DNA of 63,601 nucleotides from Bifidobacterium simiarum (GCF_002802905.1 NZ_PEBK01000012.1:1-63601), one strand, 5' to 3'; numbered from the stretch's first letter, positions 8,663 to 17,086 are shown. Numbers and translations are program-made. The notes: generated by a model from the sequence alone, not told the origin.

Positions 8663-9361
8663 ATGATTGATTTCAACGACAAGAAGCAGATCGCCAAGGC
8701 GATCCAGTACACCAACGTCAACCCGAACCTCACCCGCGAGCAGGTCATCAAGCACGTCGAGACCTGCGCCGAGTACGGGTTCGACGCCGCGATGATCGCC
8801 CCCTGCTACTGTGATCTGGCCGCCGAGATCCTCAAGGGCACCGACGTGTCCGTGGCCACCACCCTGAACTTCCCGCAGGCCAACGACACCCTGCCGATGA
8901 AGATCGCCGCCCTGCGCGAGCTGGCCAAGACCGGCGCCCAGGAGTTCGACTTCCCGCCGAACCCCGGCCTGCTGATCGGCGGCGAGGTCGACAAGTACGC
9001 CGAGGAGCTCAACACCATCGTGCGCATCGCCCACGAGGAGGGCCTGCGCTGCAAGGCCATGCTCGAGTTCGGCTTCCTGACCGACGACCTGAAGAAGAAG
9101 GCCTCCGAGATCGCCGTGGCCTCCGGCATCGACTGGATCAAGAACTCCTCCGGCTGGGGCGTGGGCGGCTGCGCCGCGACCGTGGACGACGTGAAGATCC
9201 TGGCCGCCGCGGCCAACGACGTCACCCGCGTCAAGGTCTCCGGCAAGGTCAACTCCCTGGAGAAGATGAAGGCCCTGTTCGAGGCCGGCGCCGAGCTCGT
9301 GGGCACCAGCTCCGCCACCCAGATCGTGGACGGCCTGGTCGGCGACGAAAACGCCTACTAA
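8663..9361 (+). CDS. DeoC-family class I aldolase (divergent)
   Basis: A 232-residue protein; start ATG 8663 follows AGGAAAGAAG. It is a TIM-barrel aldolase of the deoxyribose-phosphate aldolase group: QEFDFPPN matches the family's ExDxxxN strand, WIKNSSGWG holds the Schiff-base lysine region, VKVSGKVNS replaces the usual K-x-x-G-G-I, and LVGTSS is the phosphate-binding end. The changes around the active site mean the substrate may not be 2-deoxyribose 5-phosphate. A LacI operator promoter precedes it, a terminator follows at 9404-9429, and a PfkB kinase and a RbsD/FucU-type gene lie downstream. Possible roles are a deoxy-sugar phosphate route or handling of a fucose-derived intermediate; neither is shown by sequence. 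Confidence 0.8.
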   Translation: MIDFNDKKQIAKAIQYTNVNPNLTREQVIKHVETCAEYGFDAAMIAPCYCDLAAEILKGTDVSVATTLNFPQANDTLPMKIAALRELAKTGAQEFDFPPNPGLLIGGEVDKYAEELNTIVRIAHEEGLRCKAMLEFGFLTDDLKKKASEIAVASGIDWIKNSSGWGVGGCAATVDDVKILAAAANDVTRVKVSGKVNSLEKMKALFEAGAELVGTSSATQIVDGLVGDENAY

Positions 9362-9403
9362 ATCTTCCCCTTCCTTGTTCTCAATCTCCTCTTCTCTCTG
9401 ACG

Positions 9404-9429
9404 GGTCCCCCGCACCTTCGCGGGGGACC
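9404..9429 (+). terminator. Terminator-like hairpin after the deoC-like gene
   Basis: GGTCCCCCGC and GCGGGGGACC form a perfect 10-bp stem with a 6-nt loop 42 nt after the stop codon. There is no long T-run, so read-through into the kinase gene is possible. Confidence 0.7.
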
Positions 9430-9608
9430 TGATTCATCTGTATCGATCCTCATCGATCGCCATATCCGCAACCGTTCGTCCGTACCGCCCGCACCTCCCC
9501 GTATCGCGCCGTGCCGTCCGACGTTCGTGCGCATTGATTCCGGGCACCATCCGTGCCCGCATTCATCCTTTCGTTTTTTCATTTTCATCAGCAAAGGAGC
9601 TGATCCTC

Positions 9609-10535
9609 ATGAAACTCGGCATCATCGGCTCGTACGCCAAGGCATTGGTGATGACGGCCGACCGCATCCCCCAGCCCGGCGAGACCCTCATCGGCCGCGA
9701 CTACCGCGAGACCTACGGCGGCAAGGGCAGCGACATGGCCGTCCAGGCCGCCCGCCTCGACGCCGACGTCACCTACGTGGGCGTGGTCGGCGACGACAAC
9801 TTCGGCCATGAGTTCCAGCGTCTGCTCGCCGACGAGGGCATCGCCACCGACGGCGTGCGCGTCACCGACACCCAGCCCACCGGCGTGGGCCTGATCGTCA
9901 AGGACAAGGACGCCCGCAACGTCATCGTCGTCGACATGGGCGCCAACGGCGAGTTCTCACCCGCCGACATCGACGCGAACCTCGACTCCCTCGCCGGCTG
10001 CGACGTGGCCCTCGCCCAGCTTGAGATCCCGCTCGACACCGCCCTGCACGCCATGAAGCGCTGCAAGGAGAAGGGCGTGACCACCGTGCTCAACCCCGCG
10101 CCCGCCGTGCCGCTGACCGACGTGGACCTGTCCGACGTGGACATCATCACCCCGAACGAGACCGAGGCGCGCGTGTGCGTCGGTCTCGCCCCCGACGATC
10201 CGATCGGCAACGAGGAGATCGCCGCGATGCTCATGGACCGCGGCGCGGGTGCCGTGGTGATGACCCTCGGCGACAAGGGCGCGGGCGTGTTCACCCGCGA
10301 CGCCTCGGTCGAGGTGCCGCCCTTCAGCGTGGACGTGGTCGACTCCAACGGCGCGGGCGACAGCTTCAACGCCGGCCTGTGCGTCGCGCTCGGCGAGCAG
10401 AACGGGGACGGCGACCTGGCCGCCGCGGCCCGGTTCGCCTCGGCCGTGGGCGCCTTGTGCTGCACCGAATGGGAGACTATCCCCTCGTACCACAACCGCA
10501 AACAGGTCGACGACTTCCTCGCCCATAAGGACTGA
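9609..10535 (+). CDS. PfkB/ribokinase-family sugar kinase
   Basis: A 308-residue kinase. I start it at ATG 9609 (MKLGIIGSYAK) because AAAGGAG at 9593-9599 is correctly spaced; the open frame extends 25 codons further without support. PfkB signatures are GGKGSDMAVQAARL (about residue 39, substrate binding), and DSNGAGDSFNAGL near residue 248 with the catalytic aspartate. It phosphorylates a sugar with ATP in the cytoplasm. Neighbours are a DeoC-like aldolase and a RbsD/FucU-like mutarotase, so ribose, a 2-deoxy-sugar or another pentose/deoxyhexose is possible. The long spacer to the next gene contains a parS site. Confidence 0.85.
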   Translation: MKLGIIGSYAKALVMTADRIPQPGETLIGRDYRETYGGKGSDMAVQAARLDADVTYVGVVGDDNFGHEFQRLLADEGIATDGVRVTDTQPTGVGLIVKDKDARNVIVVDMGANGEFSPADIDANLDSLAGCDVALAQLEIPLDTALHAMKRCKEKGVTTVLNPAPAVPLTDVDLSDVDIITPNETEARVCVGLAPDDPIGNEEIAAMLMDRGAGAVVMTLGDKGAGVFTRDASVEVPPFSVDVVDSNGAGDSFNAGLCVALGEQNGDGDLAAAARFASAVGALCCTEWETIPSYHNRKQVDDFLAHKD

Positions 10536-10604
10536 TCGGCAGAGACGCCCGGTCTCAGTCCTTCATCCGTCACGATCTCGATGTTTCACGTCTATCGGCG
10601 ATGA

Positions 10605-10620
10605 TGTTTCACGTGAAACA
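10605..10620. promoter_or_regulatory. parS: parS site (ParB/Spo0J binding), perfect 16-bp palindrome
   Basis: TGTTTCACGTGAAACA is identical to the bacterial parS consensus. Degenerate half-sites (GATGTTTCACGT near 10580 and GTGTTTCACAC near 10625) flank it. It lies about 48 kb from dnaA, within the usual origin-proximal zone for chromosome segregation loading sites. Confidence 0.92.
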
Positions 10621-10794
10621 TCGAGTGTTTCACACACCGTTTCCCATGGTGTTCCACGGCATTCACACTGACGCATACCGCTGCGCACCACCATCGCACA
10701 TCCGTTGCACGCCACCCGGCCTACGGTCATACCGGCCGTACCAGTAATCACATTCATGGCCAATCGGCCAATCACATTCACGAAGGAGTGAATC

Positions 10795-11301
10795 ATGCAG
10801 CCCAACAAGATCCTCAACGCCAAGCTCGCCGGAGCCCTCGCCACCCTGGGACACACCGACGTCGTGCTCGTCACCGACGCGGGCTTCCCGATCCCCAAGG
10901 ACGCCAACATCGTCGACCTCGGCCTGACCGCCGGCACGGTCGACGTGCTCGAGATCCTGCGCGTCCTGCGCCAGCACATGTTCGTCGAGGAGGTGCGCTT
11001 CGCCCCCGAGGTCAAGACCGAGTACCCCGCGCTCTACAAGGACGTGCAGGAAATCTACACCGGCTCGGGCGCCGAGTTCATCCCCGCGCCCCACGAGGAG
11101 CTCATCGCCGAGTGGGCGCCCAAGGCCAAGGTCGTGATCCGCTCCGGCTCCCTGACCGCGTGGGCGAACTTCGCGCTGGTCGCCTCGACCGACCCGTACG
11201 CCTGGTTCCGCGACGACGAACCCGTCGAGCCCCTGCCGCTGTACAAGGAGCGCCGCCGCCGCATCGAGACCAACGAAGTCCCCGACTTCAAAACCGTCTG
11301 A
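10795..11301 (+). CDS. RbsD/FucU-family sugar mutarotase
   Basis: A 168-residue protein with RbsD/FucU features: LGHTDVVLVTDAGFPIP near residue 19 (catalytic histidine and aspartate region), DLGLTAGTVDVLEIL, and a C-terminal RSGSLTAWANFALVA segment. Start ATG 10795 has GAAGGAG upstream. It is about 30 residues longer than usual RbsD/FucU, with a charged C-terminal tail. These proteins interconvert pyranose anomers or ring forms; RbsD acts on D-ribose and FucU on L-fucose. Because the surrounding LacI regulon contains a fucose-type pathway, an L-fucose mutarotase role is attractive, while the neighbouring PfkB kinase would favour ribose. Sequence alone does not settle this. Confidence 0.82.
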   Translation: MQPNKILNAKLAGALATLGHTDVVLVTDAGFPIPKDANIVDLGLTAGTVDVLEILRVLRQHMFVEEVRFAPEVKTEYPALYKDVQEIYTGSGAEFIPAPHEELIAEWAPKAKVVIRSGSLTAWANFALVASTDPYAWFRDDEPVEPLPLYKERRRRIETNEVPDFKTV

Positions 11302-11366
11302 CGCGGATACCCCGATCTTCGGGCGATCGCACTCCCTTCCTTCCTTCTTCCCGGTCGCCTGATACC

Positions 11367-11403
11367 AGAAAGCCCTTCCGATTCCTCCCCGGAAGGGCTT
11401 TCT
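11367..11403 (+). terminator. Rho-independent terminator after the RbsD/FucU-type gene
   Basis: AGAAAGCCCTTCC and GGAAGGGCTTTCT form a perfect 13-bp stem around an 11-nt loop. Both stem edges are A/T-rich, so it can also act on the opposite strand. Confidence 0.85.
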
Positions 11404-11438
11404 CTATGCCCGATCCCGTTCCCCGAACGACCGCTTGT

Positions 11439-11556
11439 CACCTCATCCGACCGACTTTGTCGGCCACCTTCCCCTCAAGGGGAAGGCTGCAGGAAGCTGC
11501 CCAATCGGCTTCCCCTTGAGGGGAAGCTGGCAGCCGCAAGGCTGACTGATGAGGTG
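11439..11556. repeat. Interspersed MITE-like repeat, CACCTCATC-ended type
   Basis: A 118-bp element bounded by CACCTCATC (11439-11447) and its inverse GATGAGGTG (11548-11556). Internal palindromes TTCCCCTCAAGGGGAAG and TTCCCCTTGAGGGGAAG are present. Related copies occur near 22.5, 23.1, 28.9, 33.2, 44.9, 48.3 and 63.3 kb. No gene is inside. The remaining 180 bp to the LacI stop codon show no feature. Confidence 0.85.
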
Positions 11557-11736
11557 AGGATAAAGCAATCAGGGTCGATGACCATCTCACGCATGGCAGA
11601 ACCATAGGCCGCCAGAACCAAGGCAAGACCAAAGTTCACCAGCCACACCAGGCTATACGTCTCAATTGTCAGGCGGTGACCGCAGCGAGGCATGCAGTTC
11701 CGCCGCTGAACCACAGCAAGCTCTAAGTCCTAATCG

Positions 11737-12804
11737 TCAGGCCTTGACGGTGGAGCCGCGCTCGACGAGGCGGAAGCCGGTGGTGTAGAGGCCGGGCTTT
11801 TCCTTGTCACCGGCGATACGCCGCAGCAGGCAGTCCACGGACATCTGCGCGTACTGCCAGGCGAACGGATCGATCGTGGTGAGCGAGGGCGTGCAGTGGC
11901 CGGAATCGCGGGTGTTATCGAAGCCGATCATCTGCATCTCATCCGGCACCGAGATGTGCCGCAGCTTCAGCACCGACATCGCCCCGAGCGCGATGATGTC
12001 GTTGGCGCAGAACACGCCGTCCACCTTCACGCCGCGGTCCAGCAGCGCCTCCATCGCCCCTTCGCCGGATTCGCGGTCCATGAAGTCGCAGGGCACGACC
12101 AGATCCCAGTCGAGATCAATGCCCTTCTCCCGCAGAGCCCGGATGTATCCGCGGAAGCGCAGGCTCATGTTGCCCTCATGCTTCACCAGCATTTCCTCCA
12201 GCTTGGCCTTGTCGGCCACGCCCTTCTTGCCGAACAGGTCCGGCGGCGTACCGAGGAACGCCACGCGCTTACAGCCGTGGTCCAGCAGCCAGGTCGTCGC
12301 GTATTCAGCGCCGTCGGCGTCGGGCATGGACACGGAATCCGCCTGCGCGAACGCCGGGAAATCGCCGGTGAGCACCACCGGATACGACTGCCGCAGCACC
12401 GATCCGCGCTTCTTCAGCGGGCGGTCGGTGAGGAAGATCCACCCGTCCGCGTTGACGTGGTAGGTTTCGTCGATCAGACCATCGAGACCTTCGTCCATGT
12501 TGCCGTAGGTGCTGATCACCACGCCGTAGCCCTTGCTGCGCGCATAGCTGGAGACCTCGTCGCAGAACAGGCCGAAGAATGGATTAGTGAACCCGGGAAC
12601 GGCGAGGCCGAGCAGTTTGGTGGCTCCGGATCGCAGGGCCTGCGCCGACTTGTTGATGCGATACCCCAGTCGGTTGATGACCTCCTCGACCCGCTCGCGG
12701 GTCTCGTCGCTCATACGGCCGGTGCGGTTGATGACATTCGACACCGTCTTGGTCGACACCCCCGCCTCCGCGGCGACGTCGGCGATCGTCACACTCTTCA
12801 CCAT
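11737..12804 (-). CDS. LacI-family transcriptional regulator (predicted regulator of the fucose-type regulon)
   Basis: A 355-residue repressor. ATG 12802-12804 is chosen because AGAGGG precedes it and the helix-turn-helix starts at once (VTIADVAAEAGVSTKTVSNVINR, residues 5-27), followed by the hinge YRINKSAQALRSG and a periplasmic-binding-protein-like effector domain (VVISTYGN, GFDNTRDSG). An in-frame upstream GTG at 12876 would add 24 residues including a Pro run coded by the C-tract, but its position next to a TACAAT -10-like box makes it unlikely. The gene lies between three promoters that share TTCAACGATGAA operators, so it is the natural regulator of the glycosidase cluster, the deoC-like gene and the alcohol dehydrogenase. 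The effector (L-fucose or a pathway intermediate) is inferred. Confidence 0.9.
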   Translation of the reverse strand: MVKSVTIADVAAEAGVSTKTVSNVINRTGRMSDETRERVEEVINRLGYRINKSAQALRSGATKLLGLAVPGFTNPFFGLFCDEVSSYARSKGYGVVISTYGNMDEGLDGLIDETYHVNADGWIFLTDRPLKKRGSVLRQSYPVVLTGDFPAFAQADSVSMPDADGAEYATTWLLDHGCKRVAFLGTPPDLFGKKGVADKAKLEEMLVKHEGNMSLRFRGYIRALREKGIDLDWDLVVPCDFMDRESGEGAMEALLDRGVKVDGVFCANDIIALGAMSVLKLRHISVPDEMQMIGFDNTRDSGHCTPSLTTIDPFAWQYAQMSVDCLLRRIAGDKEKPGLYTTGFRLVERGSTVKA

Positions 12805-12830
12805 GGCTCTGCCCTCTCGATCATTTGCAT

Positions 12831-12841
12831 GGGGGGGGGGG
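12831..12841. repeat. Homopolymer tract (11 C on the lacI-type gene's strand)
   Basis: Eleven identical bases lie 27 nt upstream of the LacI start codon, between a TACAAT -10-like box near 12877 and the ribosome-binding site. Tracts of this length are prone to slippage and could vary expression between cells. Confidence 0.9.
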
Positions 12842-12905
12842 ACGATAATTACGGCATCCACCCTTCGATTACCCACATTGTATTCACCGTCCTGTTCTGA
12901 AACGT

Positions 12906-12950
12906 TCGATCGTGGTCGTTTCGATCGTGGTCATGTCGATCGTGGTCGTT
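12906..12950. repeat. 15-bp tandem repeat, 3 copies of TCGATCGTGGTCGTT
   Basis: Three adjacent copies; the middle one ends CATG instead of CGTT. They lie upstream of the LacI gene promoter region. Whether they are regulatory or simply a slippage product cannot be told from sequence. Confidence 0.9.
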
Positions 12951-13033
12951 TCGGGCACGTCCGGCACAGCGCCTTGACACCACGACCCGAACCATGCCTC
13001 GGAGCCCGACGCGACATACGCCGAGCCGACGGA

Positions 13034-13090
13034 TTGACAACGCCGTTTCGACAGGCTAGATTGTTTACTACGGTTTGGTTCAACGATGAA
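13034..13090 (+). promoter_or_regulatory. Promoter of the alcohol dehydrogenase gene with LacI-type operator
   Basis: TTGACA at 13034-13039, 17-bp spacer, TAGATT at 13057-13062, then GGTTTGGTTCAACGATGAAG with the operator core at 13079-13090. The spacing of operator to -10 equals that at 8159 and 8557 within one base. The following 250-nt leader to the start codon contains no other gene. Confidence 0.8.
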
Positions 13091-13340
13091 GCACAGCAAG
13101 AACCATCTACGAACCAGATTACACCATGTATCCACGGAGTCAAAACCCGACGTCAGTTCGGGGACGCGGCCGAGGAACGGACATTGTGGCCCATTCCGAA
13201 ACCCCCGACTTCGCCCGATCCATACCGGCTGCTCCACCCGGAGCCGCCGACCGACAACCATAACCAACCCAACATCATCACCCCAACCCCGACACTACAC
13301 CCAACGACAACCACCATCACCGAACAAAGGAGTTTCACCC

Positions 13341-14354
13341 ATGAAGGCGATCGTTGCAACCCCGGACAAGAAGGCCGCCATCGTAGAGAAGGAGCTGCGC
13401 CCGCTCGGCTACGGCGAGGCGCGACTCGAAATGGAATGCTGCGGCGTATGCCACACCGATATGCATGTGAAGGATCAGGACTTCGGCGACGTCTCCGGCG
13501 TCACCCTCGGCCATGAGGGCATCGGCCGCGTGGTCGAGGTCGGCGAAGGCGTCACCTCGCTCAAGGTGGGCGACCGCGCCAGCGTGGCATGGTTCTTCGA
13601 GGGCTGCGGACACTGCGAGTACTGCATCACCGGCCGCGAGACCCTGTGTCGCACCGTGAAGAACGCCGGATTCTCCGTCGACGGCGCCATGGCCCAGCAG
13701 TGCATCGTCACCGCCGACTACGCGGTGAAGGTTCCCGAAGGCCTGCCCTCCGACGCCGCCAGCAGCATCACCTGCGCCGGCGTGACCACCTACTCCGCGG
13801 TCAAGGCCTCCGGCATCAAGCCGGGTGAGTGGCTGCTGGTCATCGGCCTCGGCGGTCTGGGCAATCTGGCGCTGCAGTATGCCAAGAATGTGTTCGGCGC
13901 GAAGGTGATCGCCGCCGATGTGAACGATCGTCAGCTGGAGTTCGCCAAGGAGCTCGGCGCGGATCTGGTGGTGAATCCGGCCGAAACCGATCTGGGCGAG
14001 TTCGCGGCCGAGCAGGTGGGAGGCGTTCACGCCGCGGTGGTGACCGCCGTGGCCGCTGCCGCCTACAACAACGCGGCCAAGGCCCTGCGCGCGGGCGGAC
14101 GCCTCACCGCGGTCGCCGTGCCCGAAGGCACGCTGAACCTCGACATCCCCAGCACCGTGCTCAACGGCATTCAGGTGACCGGCTCCCTCGTCGGCACCCG
14201 CAAGGATCTGGCCGAGGCGTTCCAGTTCGGTCTTGAGGGCAAGGTCGTGCCGCGCTGCCAGATGCGTCGCCCGGAGGAGATCAACGACATCTTCGACGAG
14301 ATGAACGACGGCAAGATCCGCGGCCGCATGGTGCTCGACCTCACGAAGTTCTAA
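13341..14354 (+). CDS. Zinc-dependent alcohol dehydrogenase (AdhP-like), possible lactaldehyde reductase
   Basis: A 337-residue MDR-family alcohol dehydrogenase. Start ATG 13341 has AAAGGAG 9 nt upstream. Catalytic zinc ligands are in CGVCHTD and GHEGIG, and the structural zinc loop has four cysteines in [16 protein letters not shown]. The NAD(H)-binding glycines are in [11 protein letters not shown]. It reduces short aldehydes or oxidises primary alcohols. Because it shares the LacI operator with the fucose-type cluster, it could reduce L-lactaldehyde, the aldolase product, to 1,2-propanediol and regenerate NAD+. Known bifidobacterial fucose pathways end in that diol. General ethanol/aldehyde metabolism is the alternative. 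Confidence 0.88.
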   Translation: MKAIVATPDKKAAIVEKELRPLGYGEARLEMECCGVCHTDMHVKDQDFGDVSGVTLGHEGIGRVVEVGEGVTSLKVGDRASVAWFFEGCGHCEYCITGRETLCRTVKNAGFSVDGAMAQQCIVTADYAVKVPEGLPSDAASSITCAGVTTYSAVKASGIKPGEWLLVIGLGGLGNLALQYAKNVFGAKVIAADVNDRQLEFAKELGADLVVNPAETDLGEFAAEQVGGVHAAVVTAVAAAAYNNAAKALRAGGRLTAVAVPEGTLNLDIPSTVLNGIQVTGSLVGTRKDLAEAFQFGLEGKVVPRCQMRRPEEINDIFDEMNDGKIRGRMVLDLTKF

Positions 14355-14404
14355 GTCGCGCCAGGCGCTCCGGTTGCGCTAGCTCTAGGCCGAGTTCAGT
14401 CACC

Positions 14405-14614
14405 GCCCCGACCTATCTCCATTCCTTGGGGCGGATTTGGCCGCTTGCAGACACCTATCTGTATTCTGAGGGTCTTTTTTCGCCGGCATTCCATGTATAA
14501 GCCTTGAAATCACAACGGCCGTACTTCAAGTATCGGTCGCCAACAGCCCCAAAGAATGGAGATAGGTGTCCGCAGACCCCCAAAAAGTGCCCCAAGAACG
14601 GAGATAGGTCAAAA
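14405..14614. repeat. Inverted repeat element with four GGAGATAGGT-type units
   Basis: Two about 70-bp arms in opposite orientation surround a 60-bp centre. Each arm holds two units: minus-strand copies at 14411-14432 and 14453-14473, plus-strand copies at 14546-14567 and 14589-14609. The unit is GCCCCAAAGAATGGAGATAG followed by GT(GTC); the 14453 copy is the most diverged. No protein is encoded. The element could fold into a large hairpin RNA if transcribed from the alcohol dehydrogenase promoter. Confidence 0.75.
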
Positions 14615-14673
14615 AAAACGGGGCTCCGGTCCGGGAACATGCTCGCATTCCCCGAACCGGAGCCCCGTTTTTC
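14615..14673. terminator. Strong bidirectional terminator between the alcohol dehydrogenase and GH3 genes
   Basis: AAAAACGGGGCTCCGGT pairs with ACCGGAGCCCCGTTTTT, with a few further pairs inside. A/T runs at both edges let it serve both converging genes. Confidence 0.9.
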
Positions 14674-14713
14674 GCTCGCCGGTTACTTCACGGTGAATAC
14701 CGCTACTTCACAC

Positions 14714-17086
14714 CTACTTCACGGTAAACACGGCGCGCTTGAGATCCTCTCGACGCGACGAGTGACCGATCAGCAGCTCGAATTCGCCGGGCTCCACGAT
14801 GCGATTCACCTCGGCGTCCACGATCGTGCATGCCGACACCGGAATCTCGATCTCGACGCGCTTGGTCTCCCCCGGCGCGATCTCCACTCGCTTGAACGCC
14901 TTGAGCTCGCGATCGGTCCAGCTCACCGAAGTGACGATGTCGCCGATGTACGCCTGCACCACTTCCACGCCGGCGCGTTCGCCGGTGTTCGTCACCGGCA
15001 CGGTGGCACGCACCACGTCGTCGGCGGAGAACGGCGCATCGCCGCCCTCGATTTCGATGTCGCCGTATTCGAAGGTGGTGTAGCCCAGACCCTCACCGAA
15101 CGCGAATGCCGGATCCTGCGTCAGATCGGCGTACCGGTTGCCATGCTGGCCACGGATCTGGTTGTAGTACATCGGCAGCTGGCCGGCGTGACGCGGGAAG
15201 GTGATCGGCAGACGGCCGCTCGGCTCGGTGACGCCGAGGATGATCTCGGCGATCGCCTGGCCACCCTTCATGCCCGGGCTCGGAGCCCACAGCAGCGCGT
15301 CGGCGGCGGGGAACGAATCCTCGCGCTTGATCACGCCGTTCACGGCCCGCTCCCCCAGCACGCAGTCCGGCAGTACCTGCGGCTTGGAGCTCATCAGCAC
15401 CACGACCAGCGGCTTGCCGGTTTCGGCGGCCACGTTCGCCAATGCCTCGAGCAGCGCGTTCTGGCCACCGAGCAGTTCCAGCGTTCCGGTGGAGCAGGTC
15501 TCGCCGATCAGCTGGATCACGTCGCCGACCACGGCCACGACGAGATCGGATTCGCGGGCGGCGGCCACGGCCTCGTCAAGCAGGGCCTGATCGACCGGAG
15601 CCGGCACACCGACCTTCGGACGCGGCTGGCCGTCCGGGTAGGTCTCGCCTTCCGGATCGGGCACAAGGTCCACGATGTTCGCGCCGCGGGAGTAGGTAAC
15701 CTCCCAATCGGCGGGAGCCAGCTCGCGGAAGCCGTCGAGCACGGTGGTGATCGTCTCGCGCGGATGACCGTCCGGCATCCAGTTCACCTGACCGGAGTTG
15801 CCGGCCCAATCGCCGAGCTGGGTCTGCGCGTCATCGGCCAGCGGTCCGATCACGGCGATCTTCTTCGCGGAAGCCGAAGCCCCGGCGGCACCGCCCGCGG
15901 CCGGGATCTCGAACGGCAGGGCGCCGTCGTTGCGCAGCAGCGCCACGGATTCGCGGGTGAGGTCGAGGTTCACCTGCGCGTGCTCGGCCGAACCGATCAC
16001 GGCCTTGATGCGCTCGGGGTCGGGCAGACGCGGATCCTCGAACAGGCCGAGGCGGAACTTCAGCGCCAGAATGCGGGAGACGGCCTCGTCGAGCAGCGAC
16101 TCCTCGAGCAGACCGGTCTTCACCGCTTCGATCGCGCCCTCGTAGAACTGCGGAGTGGTCATGACCAGATCGTTGCCGGCCTTCACCGCGGCCGCGGCGG
16201 CGTGCACGTAGTCGGGCTGCACCTTCTGCTCCCACACGGAACGGCCGACGTTGTCCCAGTCGGTGATCAGCGTGCCGTTGTAGCCCCAGGCGCCGCGCAG
16301 CATGTCGGACAGCAGCCACTTGTTGAACGTCACCGGCACGCCTTCGATGGATTCGTAGCCGAGCATGAACGTGCCGCAGCCTTCCTTGGCCACGCGCTCA
16401 AACGGCTGGAGGAACCAGCTCGCCAGCTTGCGGTGGGAGAGGTCGGCCTCGGAGGCGTCGCGGCCTCCCTGGGTTTCGGAGTAACCGGCGAAGTGCTTGG
16501 CGGTGGCGAGGATCGCGTCCTTGCCCAGCGGCTCGCCCGCCTTGGCCCCGCCCTGATATCCCTTGACCATCGCGGAGGCCATCTCGCCGATCAGATGCTG
16601 ATCCTCGCCGAACGTTTCGCCGACGCGACCCCAGCGGGTGTCGCGGGCGATGCACAGCACCGGAGAGAACGTCCAATGCACGCCGGTGGTAGAGACCTCC
16701 TCGGCGGTGGCGCGAGCCGCGGCCTCGACCTTGTCGGCATCCCAGGAGACGGCCATGCCGAGCTGTTCGGGGAAGATCGTGGCTCCCGGCCAGAACGAGT
16801 AGCCGTGGATGCAGTCGTCGCCGATCACCAGCGGGATGCCGAGGCGGGTCTTGGTGTTCACGGTTTCGACCGCGCGGGGCAGATCGTCGGGGCTGGTGTG
16901 CAGGATCGAGCCGACGTGCTTGTCGACGATCAGCTCGTCGAGGTTGCCCATGCGGGCGTCGAGCTGCATCATCTGTCCGACCTTCTCCTCCAGCGTCATG
17001 CGGGAGAGCAGATCGGCGATACGCTCGTCGACCGGCAGATCGGGGTTCTTGTAGGGCAGATCATTGGTGGTTGCGGTATCAGCCAT
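14714..17086 (-). CDS. GH3 beta-glycosidase (beta-glucosidase-type), cytoplasmic
   Basis: A 790-residue glycoside hydrolase family 3 enzyme without signal peptide. Start ATG 17084-17086. The first (alpha/beta) barrel has LTLEEKVGQM-like MTLEEKVGQMMQL, GIPLVIGDDCIHG, ATAKHFAGY (KH motif) and ITDWDNVG, whose aspartate is the expected nucleophile. The second GH3 domain follows (KIAVIGPLADDAQTQLGDW), and the C-terminal part (about 690-790: YGDIEIEG..VTNTGERAGVEVVQAYIGD) is the fibronectin III-like domain. The substrate is probably a beta-gluco- or beta-xylo-oligosaccharide taken up intact. It follows another GH3 gene (17241-19493) on the same strand, but a terminator between them suggests separate transcripts. 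Confidence 0.92.
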   Translation of the reverse strand: MADTATTNDLPYKNPDLPVDERIADLLSRMTLEEKVGQMMQLDARMGNLDELIVDKHVGSILHTSPDDLPRAVETVNTKTRLGIPLVIGDDCIHGYSFWPGATIFPEQLGMAVSWDADKVEAAARATAEEVSTTGVHWTFSPVLCIARDTRWGRVGETFGEDQHLIGEMASAMVKGYQGGAKAGEPLGKDAILATAKHFAGYSETQGGRDASEADLSHRKLASWFLQPFERVAKEGCGTFMLGYESIEGVPVTFNKWLLSDMLRGAWGYNGTLITDWDNVGRSVWEQKVQPDYVHAAAAAVKAGNDLVMTTPQFYEGAIEAVKTGLLEESLLDEAVSRILALKFRLGLFEDPRLPDPERIKAVIGSAEHAQVNLDLTRESVALLRNDGALPFEIPAAGGAAGASASAKKIAVIGPLADDAQTQLGDWAGNSGQVNWMPDGHPRETITTVLDGFRELAPADWEVTYSRGANIVDLVPDPEGETYPDGQPRPKVGVPAPVDQALLDEAVAAARESDLVVAVVGDVIQLIGETCSTGTLELLGGQNALLEALANVAAETGKPLVVVLMSSKPQVLPDCVLGERAVNGVIKREDSFPAADALLWAPSPGMKGGQAIAEIILGVTEPSGRLPITFPRHAGQLPMYYNQIRGQHGNRYADLTQDPAFAFGEGLGYTTFEYGDIEIEGGDAPFSADDVVRATVPVTNTGERAGVEVVQAYIGDIVTSVSWTDRELKAFKRVEIAPGETKRVEIEIPVSACTIVDAEVNRIVEPGEFELLIGHSSRREDLKRAVFTVK

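Noticed and set aside
12805-12876. GTG start adding 24 residues to the LacI regulator
   Set aside because: It overlaps the likely transcription start next to TACAAT, and the HTH of LacI proteins normally begins within a few residues of the start.
13091-13340. Riboswitch in the long alcohol dehydrogenase leader
   Set aside because: The leader is C/A-rich with few stable stems and shows no known riboswitch core motif.
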